Translations under genes and position numbers: made by a program
Notes under the pieces: generated by a model
Told to the model about the DNA's origin: nothing
Databases searched by the model: none
The model's input: only the letters and a program-made list of their open reading frames with translations
In this document: positions 30,801 to 42,246 of the stretch, piece after piece
Layout of the letters: each line of letters opens with the position of its first letter
Position numbering within the stretch: position 1 is the first letter of the stretch
From: Paracyclopina nana
Taxonomy: Eukaryota > Arthropoda > Copepoda > Cyclopoida > Cyclopettidae
Assembly (NCBI GenBank): GCA_019096065.1
Contig: JAGUCH010000002.1
Coordinates: forward strand, 6,956,501-7,020,500
Direction of reading: 5' to 3'
Length of the DNA stretch: 64,000 bases

Positions 30801-31886
30801 CCGTCGCCGCCCATTCTTGTAAGGTCTGAAACCATCAAGAGTGAAATCAAGGAAGCCGAGCTGATGAAATACAAGCTTGAAAACAAAGACTTGGACATCA
30901 AGGAGCTGAGAAAAGTTCTCAAGTCCAAAACTGACGAAATGTCAGAAATGCAAGTGCGAAAAGACAAGGCTGAAAAGCGGTTAGCAGACGCCCAAAGAGA
31001 GTCGGAGCTCATGCGAGAGAAGCTCCAGCGCAAGTTGGATGATGCTAATGAGACCCTCAAGCGAAAGGAAAAGGAGTTTGAGGATACTATGGAGCATTTG
31101 CAAAAGGACCTTGACAGCCTTGAGTCTGAACGTGGTGAACTGAAAAACAAGCTAAAGGAAACCACTATGAAAGTTTTGCTTGATGGCATCGCCAGAGGAT
31201 CCCCTAGCCTGTCTTCAGTTGCATCAACATCTTCCATGGTATCGATTGGGCCCTCTGTGTCAGCACCTGTCAAAGATTCGCCAATGCTGATGAGGCAACT
31301 GCAAGACCTCCAACTAGCTTTGTCCTCTATCAGGGAAGAGTCATATCTGAGAAAAGGCGAAGAGATGAGGGCAAGGTTGGCGAAGATGAAGCCTCTGGTT
31401 GTGCCCAGAATGCCAGAGCTAAGCCAGTCTCCGAGGCACGAAAAGAAAGATACTTCGAAAGAGGATGTAGCTTCTCTGGATGATCTTTCCAAGAGACTGG
31501 GCAGCCTTAGGGGAAGAATAAACAAAGCAATGACCTCCGCAAGCGTGACCAGCCTGAGGCAAGCAACTCTAGCCAGTTCGGAAGTACCTGCTTTCACGAC
31601 AATGGCTAAAGAGCCCAATCGTGATTTTTTAAAGAAGGAGTTGCAGAAAGAGACGGAGAACATGCAGCTTGAGGTGGCCAGGCTGATAGCTGCTAGCAAA
31701 CCTGGAGGACAAGCTGTTGCAGATTTTGCCAAGTTTCCCACTCCATTGATGGCCTTGGCGATGATGGAAAAAGATTGCCAAGTGGTCGGCAGGGTGAAAT
31801 TGGCTCCAAAGCATTTGAAAAAGGTTCCTCTTATTGTTGGACCTGGTGATTTGAAAATGATCCACCAAGCTGTAATGGGCTACTGA
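27814..31886 (+). CDS. DCTN1: Dynactin subunit 1 (p150-Glued)
   Basis: This is the large dynactin subunit that links dynein to microtubules and cargo. The N-terminal CAP-Gly domain (about residues 5-75) has G-Q-R-V-H-V, G-L-W-V-G-I-V-L-D-E and the hallmark G-K-N-D-G-S-V. A basic Ser/Pro-rich linker follows, then long coiled coils with the very conserved E-Q-V-D-A-A-L-G-A-E-E-M-V-E and L-Q-E-N-A-R-E. The intercoil domain contains P-D-S-F-like M-S-D-S-F and L-V-L-L-M-V-P-R. Exons 27814-28348, 28407-30566 and 30622-31886 (phase 1 joins; introns 58 and 55 nt) give about 1319 residues, close to the vertebrate 1278. The stop TGA abuts the PIGW stop on the other strand with no base between. Confidence 0.95.
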
Positions 31887-33223
31887 TTACTTTATTGATT
31901 CCTTTTTATGAAATACATAGCACAGCAGAAGTACGTAAGAAGATATCACCATTCTTGCTTGAGAATCACCCATTAGAGATGGCTGCATCGTAAGGTTGAC
32001 CAGGCCAGTACAAAGGTTGGCGACGAGAAAGAAGAGCATTGCGTTATTGGAGATCGCCTTGTAAACAGCCGAGATCCCGTTGAAGCCTTTTAAGAAATAA
32101 AAAGAGACTTAAGATATTGGAAGTCCCAGGCCTGAAGCCGTGGGAAAATACCTGTTAAAAATTGGATACCCGAGTAAGAGGCAATTAGGAACATATTGTA
32201 AACGCCCATCCACACGATATATGATAAATTGCACAGCCTTCTTGAGGGAGGTACCAATAGGCCCTCATTTATAGTCAAAACGTATATGCTCCAAGCAAGG
32301 ATAACCTTACAACATAGCCTTATAAGATTGTCTTTCCTTTCAAGTAGACTATGAATAGTGGGTTTCAAGCTGGCCCCCAACAGATAGATGGAAGCAAAAC
32401 CAGCTAAGGAAATCAAGCCTTCAACGTTGGCTGTCACAAATCCTGAGCTGAGTCTTTGTTCGAGAGTCAAGGCAAAAATCCACTTGTAGTTAAATCTGAC
32501 GAGAAGATACTCATGAATGATGCTACTCAAAATGCTCAAAATAGCCATCCATTTTCTGTTGACCAAGCTCGTTGTTGTTCCACACACAAGCTGCACAAAT
32601 CCCATGGTCAGGAAAAAGTTCCAATGTATGCCATACTCGGAAGTGTGCTCGTGGTAATCGACTAATTTCACTGATAAGTATTTGAGAGCTCCAAGCACTA
32701 AAAGGGGCACTGATTTGAAGGCATTGTGCCTAAGTTTGGAAGAGTGACTTGGGGCCACAATCCCTGCACTGAAAACAAATGAACTGACGCCAACGTCCAT
32801 GACACCATATCCAAGCTCTTCCGACATGGAAAGCGGACTTGCGTAGGTATGAAAATAGACTCCCAAAAAGCAGATGGCTGTCACAAGCAACAAACTAGTA
32901 CGATAATTAGACAAAAATGACAGATACTTTTGAGCATCACTTTTCATTGCACCGGTATGTTTCGGTGATAGCCACTGTGTCAGTAAGAGCAGCAAGCACA
33001 TTGACGCCACAACAATGTAAGCGTTGCATATCTCAGTGAAAATCATCAGAAGTGGCACAACGATGATCATGAGTTCGATAGCAAAATTGTGCATTCTCAG
33101 TAATGCCAGCTTTGCCAAAATGAACACTGACATAGGACAAACGAGGCTGATCAAAGTTACTTCAACCAGAGTTGTGCCTTTGTTGTTGGACACAAAGACC
33201 TCGTGAAATCGCTTATAAGCTTC
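31887..33223 (-). CDS. PIGW: GPI-anchor inositol acyltransferase PIG-W
   Basis: PIG-W acylates the inositol of GlcN-PI in the ER during GPI-anchor synthesis. It is a polytopic membrane protein with family signatures F-V-S-N-N-K-G-T-T, G-V-M-D-V-G-V-S-S-F-V-F-S-A-G, E-H-T-S-E-Y-G-I-H-W-N-F-F and N-V-E-G-L-I-S-L-A-G. The last exon (31887-32086) joins exon 32152-33223 through a 65-nt intron (phase 1) and adds F-F-L-V-A-N-L-C-T-G-L-V-N-L and a final membrane helix. The start codon is unresolved: a splice acceptor at 33224-33226 precedes E-A-Y-K-R-F-H-E-V-F and no ATG lies just before it. The open frame continues to an ATG at 33439 through repeat-derived sequence. AATAAAG precedes the TAA stop. 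Confidence 0.85.
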
Positions 33224-33315
33224 CTGTCCATTTTGAGCAAAGTGGTAGCCATGCAATGCAATGTTTACATTTATTCCGCGGCCTATCAGCAGCAGCTGAA
33301 AACTTCCAGTGTTGT

Positions 33316-33730
33316 CAACGGATCTTTTGGCTTCCGACCACTTTTTTGCAAAAACGACCACATTTGCGAACACAATTTTTTGATGAATCCAAAAACGACC
33401 AATTTTGCAACCAGTAGCCAAAAACAGCAAAAGGAGCATTTTTGGCCAAAAATAGGCTTCTTAGTTTTTTGTTAAGTGTTTGGAGGCCTGAACAATGATC
33501 CAAAACAAAAAAGCGCAAAAATAGTAGCATAAAATGACTTTTTTGAAAAATTCATTTTATGAACAGAGCTTATTTCCACAAACTGACTGTTCGCTCATGT
33601 AAAAAGAATTTTCTTGTTTATGATTTTTGCAAATATTTTTGCCAATCAATGGGTTTGAGTTCATGGTCAACGTTAAATTCATAAATGCAGATCTAAAAAA
33701 ATTCCGTATTTTTTTAAAAAAAATGGCATA
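33316..33730. repeat. Dispersed repeat, copy B (related to 6118-6380)
   Basis: It shares 'cgaccac.ttt' phrases (33340-33400), 'ataaaatgactt' (near 33530) and the '...ttaaaaaaaatggcataatta' segment (33700-33737) with copy A. A segment of about 90 bp at 33612-33695 appears only here. Confidence 0.5.
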
Positions 33731-33800
33731 ATTAAGCGGGCATGGGTAAAGCGTTAAAACGATAAATCGATAAAACGCAAAATATTCGCACCTATGCTAT

Positions 33801-34724
33801 GTGTGAATTTTTGCGCTTTATTTTCATGGTCAATTTCTCGTTTTACTTTGGGGTAAAAGGATAATATCTATTTATATATGTAAACAATTTAGAAAACAAG
33901 CTAATAAAATGGCTGAGCAAATTTTGTAAAGTAAAAATCGAGTGGCAACTTTGCGGGCTCGAGCTTGCGAGAGCCAAGTAATGCTACGAGATTTTTGCTT
34001 TGAAAATGAGCTCAGACATTTTGTAAGCCTGTTTTATAATTTGTTTACATATAGATACGATTTTATATGATGGAAAGTAATTTTCAAATTGGTAAACTGA
34101 ATTATACATGCAAAAATTGCTTTCCATCATATAAAATGATTTTTTTCTTATCACACTGCACTTGAAAAGTATGAGCACTTTTTTGTACAATTTCTTTAAT
34201 CTAAACTCATTTTCAGTGTTTTTAAGGTTGTCGACAGTGCTGCTTCTAAGGAGTTATGCAAATAAAATAGGACTAGTTTAAAGGCTTATTAATACAGAAC
34301 CAAACATATTTCAGATTTTTAATTTCAATAGTTGGAAAGCTAAGGGTTTGTAGCTTTACTGAGTTTGTCTTTATGTCATCTGGTTCCAGAGATACTGAGC
34401 AAAATAACTATAAGATATTATTATAATATAAGATATAACAATATTCTTAATTGAAAAATTCTTTAACCAAGCCTATTGTCATATTTAGAATATTTTATCA
34501 CTATAAGGGTCCTAACCTACCATTATAGTGCTATGTGCAAAAATTGCATCTTGTCACCATGCCTATGCCCAGGGTCCTGGGGATACATAGAGTAACAATA
34601 GAGTGAGCCTTTCAATTTGCAATCTAATTTCACTTTGTAGTGTGATAAGAACAATTCAATTTTATCGTTTTACCCCAATGTAAAACGATAAATTGACCAC
34701 CAAAATAAAGCGCAAAATTTCACA
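33801..34724. repeat. Fold-back element with ~64-bp inverted arms
   Basis: The left arm 33801-33863 (GTGTGAATTTTTGCGC ... TTTTACTTTGGGGTAAAAGG) is the near-perfect reverse complement of 34661-34724. About 800 bp separates the arms, with a second palindrome at 34060-34137 (ATTTTATATGATGGAAAG and its complement around a short loop). No coding sequence is seen. It is likely a non-autonomous inverted-repeat transposon with a nested second element. Confidence 0.7.
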
Positions 34725-34900
34725 CCTAAGCGTGATTATTTATCGTATAAAAGCTTTTAATCGATTCAAACCCAATTATTATTCTAGCTTAGAAAACATT
34801 GCAGTTTCTACTTAATACAAGCCAAGAGCCATTGCATTGGTAAATCGGTCTTTGGAAGTCCGTTTACTCAATGAACTGTGTTTATTTCAACGATTTTTAG

Positions 34901-35414
34901 AGCCATTTCTTTTTCTCGACCCGCACATGGTTAAGCCCCAACGTGAGCACATCTTGAGTCTCGCGTGGTCTAATACTATAGCATACGCTCTCATCTGGGG
35001 CTTTTGTTTACAAAAAGTAGAACCAATAAAAGCTCTTTTGCATTTTTAGAAGCACAGTTGGGCATTTTAGGCCCCCTGGTGATGAGCTTTGTCCCATTGA
35101 ACTGATGTAGCTTTCTAAAAAAAGCTTATTTTCACACTGCATTGCTTTGTGAGATTTTGACCTATGAAAAAATATTTTTGTGTCAACAAAGTTTAGTGGC
35201 GAAGGGTCATTTCACTTGCTTATAATAGCTGCTATTTTGGCAAAATAATGGAGAGAAATACTGAAAAACTTTTATATTGGTATAAGATGGCTTTTGTCGC
35301 TTATTTTAGGTATCGCGTATTTTAGGTGTCGCGCATGTCGCGTATTTTAGCATATCCCTTTCAAAGCACTTTCTTTTTCTTGACCCGCACATGATTAGGC
35401 CCCAACCTGAGCAC
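34901..35414. repeat. Pair of ~50-bp direct repeats
   Basis: The phrase around TTTCTTTTTCTCGACCCGCACATG (34901-34950) recurs at 35365-35414 with about six changes. Between them (35300-35345) lies a small tandem run of 'cgcgtattttag' and 'tgtcgcgcatg'. Origin is unknown; this could be a decayed LTR-like or satellite fragment. Confidence 0.5.
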
Positions 35415-35590
35415 AAAGGAAAGTTACTCTTTTGTCACGCGATCTAACGTCACCGAAGCTCACGATCCAGATTTAAATGTTTATTTGACGAAAGGGAAAT
35501 ACAATGTCCGTTACTGAAAATTTATTTTCACAGACATTGCAAAAGCGAGCAGGTCTTAAAAATGCTCGCAGTTAGCACGGCTTACATCAT

Positions 35591-37406
35591 TTACTTTTTG
35601 CCTCCTTTCTTGGCTGGCTTCTTTGCACCCTTCTTGGCGACGGCAGCAGCCCTCTTGGCCAACTTGGGGTCCTTCTTGCCAGATTTCTTGGCCATCTTGG
35701 CAGCCAAAGCAAGTTCGGCTTGCCTCTTCTGGACTGCAGCATAGGGATTCAGCTGCAGCATGGTCCTCACGTTCTTCAGGGGATTGGTCTTCACAACAGC
35801 CTTGTGGACCTTGCGGTTAGGAGCCCTGAGGACCTTGCGGATTTCCTCAGACTTGAGGAGCTTGGACAAGTCGGTAACAGCCATCTTGGGCATTGGCAAA
35901 TTCCAGCCCTTCTTGACATCAGAGACGGTACGCCATGTGCCAAAGATGGAGTCGAGCTTCTTAAAAGCAGACTCGGTCCAGATGCAGAATCTGCCAACGT
36001 GACCGCCGGGAGCCAGCTTGAGCAAGTTCAAGTGGTCGACGCAGATGGTATCAACACCTGGGATGTTACGGAACGCCTTGGTCAAACCCTAAAAGCAGAG
36101 ATGCCGAAATTTACAAAAACGCATATTCATCAGCGCTAACACTACTAGCTTCATCGGATCAGATTTGAAATTGAGATCATACAATCATAAACACAGACCA
36201 AAAGATAGGATCATCACGAATTTCGCCTAAAATCTAAAGGTGGCACAAGTACAGCAACATACCTGATCTTGATCGTAGACAACAAGAGGACCACGCTTCT
36301 GGACGCGCTTCCTGTCCCTCATCTTTCCCTTGCCAGCCCTGAATCTCTTGGACTTGTACACCTGCTCGATATCAGTCCAGGCCTTGATCTTCTTCAAGAA
36401 AATGTGGGCCTCCTTGGTCTTCTGATAGGCTTGCACCTTATCAGAAACAACCAGGGGAACTTCTGGGATCTGCTCAATGCGGTGACCCTTGGCCATGACG
36501 AGAGCAGGGACTCCAGTGGCAGCAATGGCGGAGACCATGGCGTATCTCTTCTGAGCCACGTTGACCTTACGGTGCCAACGGCGGAAAACCTTGGTGGGGG
36601 CGAACATGTGACCGCCACGGCACATGTTGCCGAAAGCTCCCTGACCGGAGCGGTGGGTGCCACCACCTCGCACACGGGGAATACGTGCAACGGCACGACC
36701 AGTACCCCAAGATTCAGCGCTGGTCTGGTGACCTAAAATAGATCTACTTAAAAAGGTGCCCTAATCTTCAATGTAAGAACCCAGCCATAAAAAACACGTG
36801 GCTACAATCGATTGTACTGAGGGCGTTACCGTGGCCTAATTATGGTAAAAAGGTCACAACGCCAACCCCCGGTCAATATAGCATCCGTAAAGGATCGCTC
36901 TTATTAAGAAGCAACAAAAGCGAGGACATTAATAGATGCATAGTTCGCTAGAGTAAAATTCATCATTACCAGCATCCTTATTCACAGCATAAGGCTGGCG
37001 ACGGTTCTTGGCAACCTCATGATGAATGAAGCTGACGATGTCAGGTCGAATGGGAGCCTTGAAGACAGCTGGGAGGCAGATGGGAGCCTCGGTGGCCTCG
37101 TTCTTCTCAGAATAGACGGTGATGAGGGGACGAGCGGCAGAGAGAGACTAGAGAGAAAGAAATATGTAGGCTCACTTAATCGACGATTTCGCATAAAATC
37201 AAAAGCGCCTTGAGACGGAGACATGTTGTTATGGCATGAGTTTTACTATTGTATCAATAGATTCATTGATGCAACTGTACCGAATTCATGCGCAAATCGC
37301 CCGATATCATTGAGATCCTAAGAGACACGATGCACGGATGGAGCTCTTACGGTTGGGATTGACTATTTAAGCTAACTGTGAAAAAATATAAAGATTTACT
37401 CACCAT
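35591..37406 (-). CDS. RPL4: Ribosomal protein L4 (uL4)
   Basis: RPL4 is a 60S subunit protein whose loop lines the exit tunnel. Exon 1 encodes only the ATG (37404-37406), then exons 36970-37147, 36263-36732 and 35591-36088, 382 residues. Highly conserved segments read [40 protein letters not shown] and F-R-N-I-P-G-V, and the tail is Lys/Ala-rich. The start M-S-L-S-A-A-R-P-L resembles arthropod L4. The three introns (256, 237 and 174 nt) are far longer than usual in this window. The last hosts a U18-like snoRNA, and the others may hold RNAs too. Confidence 0.97.
36157..36221 (-). ncRNA. SNORD18: Box C/D snoRNA U18 (SNORD18-like) in RPL4 intron
   Basis: Box C GTGATGA lies at 36211-36217 and box D CTGA at 36159-36162 (minus strand). 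Between them TTGGTCTGTGTTT (36189-36201) precedes a degenerate D' box ATGA. That guide pairs with the conserved 28S rRNA segment AAACACGGACCAA with a single U-G wobble. Vertebrate U18 carries the same guide and is also hosted by RPL4 introns. The terminal stem is weak. Host, boxes, guide and size agree, so the call is fairly firm. Confidence 0.75.
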
Positions 37407-37917
37407 TTTCGCCTTCTTTCTTCGGCCGGGATCAAATAGTCAACTGGCCACAGATGAAATCTGAGCGGAAAAGGAAGTTAAACGACAGCTGCAGTTTTGA
37501 ATTTACCTTAGCAAACTGTATTCAGAAAAATAGGGCAATCTCGTGCAGCTTACCATTAACTCTTCGTCAAATTTCAAGAAAAAACTCTAATTCCGCTAAC
37601 TTTAAGCCATTTTCATCCTTAACGCATACTTTCATAATAGCTTCTCACGACATTAAGAAGCCAAATTTGAGCAGTACACCAAAGCCTTGTATGCATAGAT
37701 CCACGGCTTGGCAGTAGACAACATAGCTAGTTGGAATCGAGCTAATTCGATCTTGCGAAAAGCAAAAATGGTAAACAAAAACTGAAGTGAGTGAAGTCTG
37801 GAAAGCACAAGTTGATGCAACCGCGTTGATTGGCAAATTTTGCAAAATAGAGAAAAAAAGGAAGAAAGTTTCGTTCATTTGGTCTGGGGAAATACCTACA
37901 GTTACTTATTATAAATC
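37407..37917. other. Divergent promoter region RPL4 / PBDC1
   Basis: About 510 bp separates the two divergent start codons. No TATA box or repeat stands out. A pyrimidine-rich tract near 37410-37430 on the plus strand is next to the RPL4 start. No other gene is seen. Confidence 0.5.
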
Positions 37918-38572
37918 ATGGCTGCTGAGGAGCTGTACGGTAATGACGAGCGCATTGAGGCCTTGTGGGCGATTAAGGCTATGGAACATGCCGAAGTTTA
38001 TTTTAACGTAAGGCTGCAAACAGTTTAATGAAATCTAGGTAACCTTTATGTATTTTATTCATCTAGATACTGTGTTCTGTTGACCCCAAAATGATTCCAA
38101 GGCTGAGTCAGAGCGACGACGAGATCTACGAGAGATTTCGAAAAGATTTTCCTGACATGAATGTTGCCAAGCTTGATGAAATGGGCGACCTCAAGTCGCC
38201 AGAGATGAAAGAAAAATGGAGATCGTTCTGTGACGAGTTCAAGCATGTAGATGATTTTAGCTTTGCCACATTGGTGAGGCTTGACTCGAGGTAAGCTTTA
38301 CCTTTTCGATCTCATCTACTTATGAAAGCATTAAATTCGGTAGCATTGATTATGAGGAATCCAACTCTGTTATCGTGACAAAAATCCAATTCTATGCTAT
38401 TGAGCTCGCGCGCAACCGCGAGGGACACAACGACCAAATCAAGCTCAAGTTTAAACCCAAAACAAGAAAGCCTAAAACGAAGAATGAAGAAGCGTTCCAC
38501 TCTCAGCTGACGCAAGAAGTGGAAAGTGAATTGCAAAATATTCTCACTGGCAACCACAATTTATTGAAATAA
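37918..38572 (+). CDS. PBDC1: PBDC1 (polysaccharide biosynthesis domain-containing 1)
   Basis: This small conserved protein of the PBDC1/CXorf26 family has no settled biochemical role. Landmarks: Y-G-N-D-E-R-I-E-A-L-W-A near the start, A-M-E-H-A-E-V-Y-F, S-V-D-P-K-M, K-E-K-W-R-S-F-C and I-Q-F-Y-A-I-E-L-A-R-N-R-E-G. Exons 37918-38007, 38067-38290 and 38344-38572 give 180 residues with consistent phases and introns of 59 and 53 nt. The stop at 38570-38572 is only 3 bp from the convergent KANSL3 stop, so the transcripts overlap. KANSL3's apparent AATAAA lies inside the last PBDC1 codons. Confidence 0.88.
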
Positions 38573-38575
38573 GAA

Positions 38576-41500
38576 CTATTTTTTGCTCTTGACCTCCTTG
38601 CTGACAGGAGCACCGCCATAAGATTTGGTAGGCCTTCCACGACCCCTTCCCGACAAAGATGACGAGGAGGCTGTCGACGTTTTCGGATACGGCATGTACT
38701 CAAGGTCATTGAGATCTTCTTCGAGGATGTCGTTTTCTTCCTCAATTTTAGGCTCGGAAGTCTCTTCACTTGAGGCGGGCTCATCAGTGCTTTTCGCTGT
38801 CACGAATACTTGCTTCCTGCTTCTGGACCCTGATACCGTTGAGGAAGCTGATGAAACGACGACTGAGGCTTTGGCAGACGCTTTAGGCGCTTGCAGCACT
38901 CTCACAACTCTAGTCGTACTAGTTGGAGGATTACTGCTACTGCTCAGGATGGCAGCAGTTTTTTTCTGCTGTTCTGTAGTGGTCACCGCAGTTGTCACTA
39001 TTGGTGTGGAGGAGGCCAAACTAGTAGAGCTAATCGTGGTAGCATTCACAGTGCTCGTCTTAGGCTCAAGGTTTTGAGGCGGTTCAGGCATAAGCCCACT
39101 CAAGCTGGCCAGTATTTCGGCCACGTTTCTCCGATCTGTCTGGCTGGTAGTGGGACTAGCAGAGACCGCCTCAGATAACGGCCTCATTGGGCTGGAAACA
39201 CTGTCAGCAGTGCTAGTTGTAGATGATGCTCCTGGAGATTGATCCAACTTGTTCACTAATGTCATATTTCCTTGCCTCAGCTGGTGGCCTTGAGGCAAGG
39301 CTACAATGTAAAGACTTTCTTTGGGCGCCTGACTAGTTGATGACGACGAGGCTGTCAAAGTCACTGTTTTTCGAACAATTGGAGATTTGTCCCCAGAGCT
39401 ACTGCTCATAACGACACGTTGGCCCCTTTCTTGCTGGACTTGGATAGAACTCTGAGGCATTTTGTTTGGTGTAGGAGGCTTTGGTTGGCCTTGACGCTGT
39501 AACATTGAGGCCAATATGGGGCCTCCAGCGCTGACATTGGGACTGGTTGGCGCTGGAGCAGCAATTGGTTGGGTGGGTAGTTGTGGGATGAACGGCCTGG
39601 GAGGAGGGCTCATCATTTTGCTAGGTGATGTCAATGCCGATGTCAAAATGGGGGACGTCACATTTGGCGGGGGGCGTGAAGTGAGCCCAAGAGATGGAGG
39701 AGGCAAACTTGAGGCTGGCACAGGAGTGGTTGGCATCATGGGCATTGGTGGCATATTTGAGGGGGGCACCATTGCTGTTTGTTGCGGAGAAGGTGGCTGC
39801 AACCCTTGATTCATGTCCAGGAACTTCCTGGCCTTGACTACGTCATCCACAGACTCTGACTTCTTGCGGCTTTTCGCAGTTGTCACTGGAGTCGTCGAAC
39901 CATCCGCCCCAGGGCTTGGCTTAGCCTTTTTCCCGTCAGGATTTGGCCTTTTTCGAGCCCTCTTCTTAGTTGACGAGGTAAGGCCTTGCCCGCCAGAGTT
40001 ATTCAAGCCGTCTAGGCCCTAAATGAGAAAATGCGTACTTTAGTTAAGGCGTGAACCAAAAGAGTACTCTTAGAGGCCTACTTGCGGAGTTCCAGGAATT
40101 GAACTAGGAATCGCAAAAGCGGTCGGAGGAGGCGCATTAAGTACGCTCGAGATAAAGTTGTAGATCTCATCAGCAATGCAGCGATCGACCATGCTTTGAG
40201 TGATGCCCTCCAACATTTTCTTGTGCTTTGAAAGGCGTAGCCTGTCATCTCCCCCGCCCACAACCACCATTGAAGTTTCCGCTCTCATTCTCTCGCGAAT
40301 GTCTTCCAGATCGTCTGGCCGAGTTTGAGACGCGTTCTCGCCCACAATGAACAGCGTTGGAGTTCGCATGTCTAAAAGAGGGTCGTCAGGCTCGCCTCTC
40401 ATTCCGTCCAAAGTGTAGATGGGAAAACCAAGGCAAATGCAAGCTTTGATGCCACCAGAACCCGAGGTCAAGGGTAAGCTAGGCGTCGGCAACAAATCTG
40501 AAAGTAATGCTAAACTTAGCCCATTAATAAATAGAATCTTGATCAGCCCTATTCCACTAGATCACTTTTACTGAACAACTCTCTCTCTCTCTCCAATTTT
40601 TTTACCAAATACAAAGGATATAGTTTTAACAGAAAGAATTACAGCTAATGCAGCAGAAAGATATGTATTGACGTACCTCTCAGTCCCTCAAATCCTGTAT
40701 TGTTCATTCCTTGTTCCATAGCAGCAATTGTGCAATTAATAGCTGCCGCCACTCCCCATCCAACCAGAATTATTGGACGCTCTGGGTGCCCTCTTCGAAT
40801 GTCTCTGATTTTGGATGCAGTTGTCATGATCATTTTATGCAAATAGGGTCCAATTTTCGTTTCTGTGCTGTTGCATACCACATCAACCACCGGCTCAGCA
40901 CATTCTCCTTGGACGGTAGGATTGAAATCTCCGAAAGCACTCGAGTCCAGAGGCGGCATGGGAATTGCCACTGTTCTTCCCATGGCTGACAACATAACGT
41001 TCCAAAATTGAGTGCGTCTGGAAGAGCTTGCCCAAACATCACTAGGCCTTGATGAAGTAAGCACAATGATGGGATTCTTGGGAAGTCTTTTCAGCTTTTG
41101 CTGAGAAATGAAAGACATAGCAGGATCCCAAGGGCGCTTTAGCAAGATTCTAAGTCCTTCTCTGGCAACCTCTCCATACCCTCCAGGTGTTTCTGAAGTA
41201 GCCTTGACAGCCACCATTTTGTCAATCAAAACGGGTACTTTGGACCTCAACCTCTGAAGGACGTCGACATAGGAGCTTAAATAAGCCTTTGGAAGGTTTT
41301 CAACCAAGGTCTTGTGAAGCCACTGCGATACCTTAGAGTCCCACATGACAGAGGCAAGCAGGGCTCTCACTCTTTTGGCAGTCTTGTCCACAACTAGCCG
41401 TCTTTGAATTGGCTCATTAGCAATACCAGCTTGAGCCAGCCTTGCCAACCTGTCAGCGTGAAGAACTTTGATGATTTTGCTGAATAGTCGAGTTTGGCTT

Positions 41501-42246
41501 GGTAGCCATCCGTCTTTGCTGATCGACTCTTCCCAATCTGGAGTGGAGTCATCTTCGATTAAAGGCTCTTCATTGTCATCAGAGGCATCTTCGTCCACCA
41601 CCGGAATGTTTATTGGGTTAGCGAAACTCACGTACTTCTCACATTCCTCCATGACCTTTCTCGCTTTAGCCGCTCCATAAGGAGGTACGGGGGGAGGTAC
41701 AACAGTGTCAACGTCAATAATGCCATCGCTTATGCTGTAAAAGGAGCTATTCATGTTTCGAGGGAGTCGAGGCACAAATAAGGTCTTGGCAGGCTTAGCT
41801 GTGGCTGAATAGTCGGCCCTCCAATTGAAGGGACGGGCATAAGGATGGTCAACTCCAACGAGCCCATGAATTCGTTCCGTTGAGGATATTTGATGAATGA
41901 AACATGCCGCATTTTCTTCAACAATGTCAATGGGCGGCATCTTTGCTGCTAATTCTCGGGGCGAAGGCATTGCCGTCTCGCTCCATCTAGACTTGGTTGA
42001 TGTTGTTGTCGCAGAAGTTGTCGTTGGAGTTGTTATTGTCGTAGTGGACGCTGCAGTGCTTTGAAGCAACATTTTAATCATTCCATCCTTAGGTTTTGGC
42101 TCACTGGCGGCCGCAGCTGGTGCCGAAGCCATCTTCGGAACGTCATTCATGGCTCGGATTTTTCTCTTTTTTGCCAGAAAAATAAAAACAACAGTGACGC
42201 CTATGACATGAAGTGAAACTAAATCACCATGAAATGGAGGAGTCAT
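38576..42246 (-). CDS. KANSL3: KAT8 regulatory NSL complex subunit 3
   Basis: KANSL3 (Rcd1 in flies) is a subunit of the MOF-containing NSL histone acetyltransferase complex. Exons: 40677-42246, 40082-40497 and 38576-40018, giving up to 1142 residues. The alpha/beta-hydrolase-like core shows R-L-A-R-L-A, L-L-K-R-P-W-D-P-A, I-I-L-V-G-W-G-V-A-A, C-L-G-F-P-I-Y-T-L-D-G, D-P-L-L-D-M-R-T-P-T-L-F-I-V-G and T-Q-S-M-V-D-R-C-I. The catalytic serine position reads G-W-G, as in other NSL3 proteins that lack the hydrolase nucleophile. The C-terminal third is low-complexity Ser/Thr/Pro. Start options are 42246 and 42150 (M-N-D-V-P-K-M); the latter looks more natural because the first 32 residues include a hydrophobic run. 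Confidence 0.9.

Noticed and set aside
30731-31741. 336-codon ORF on the minus strand opposite DCTN1
   Set aside because: Ser/Leu-rich antisense of coiled-coil Glu/Lys codons; typical shadow ORF.
36269-36736. Long ORF on the plus strand opposite RPL4
   Set aside because: It is a shadow of the GC-rich, strongly biased RPL4 codons; no independent support.
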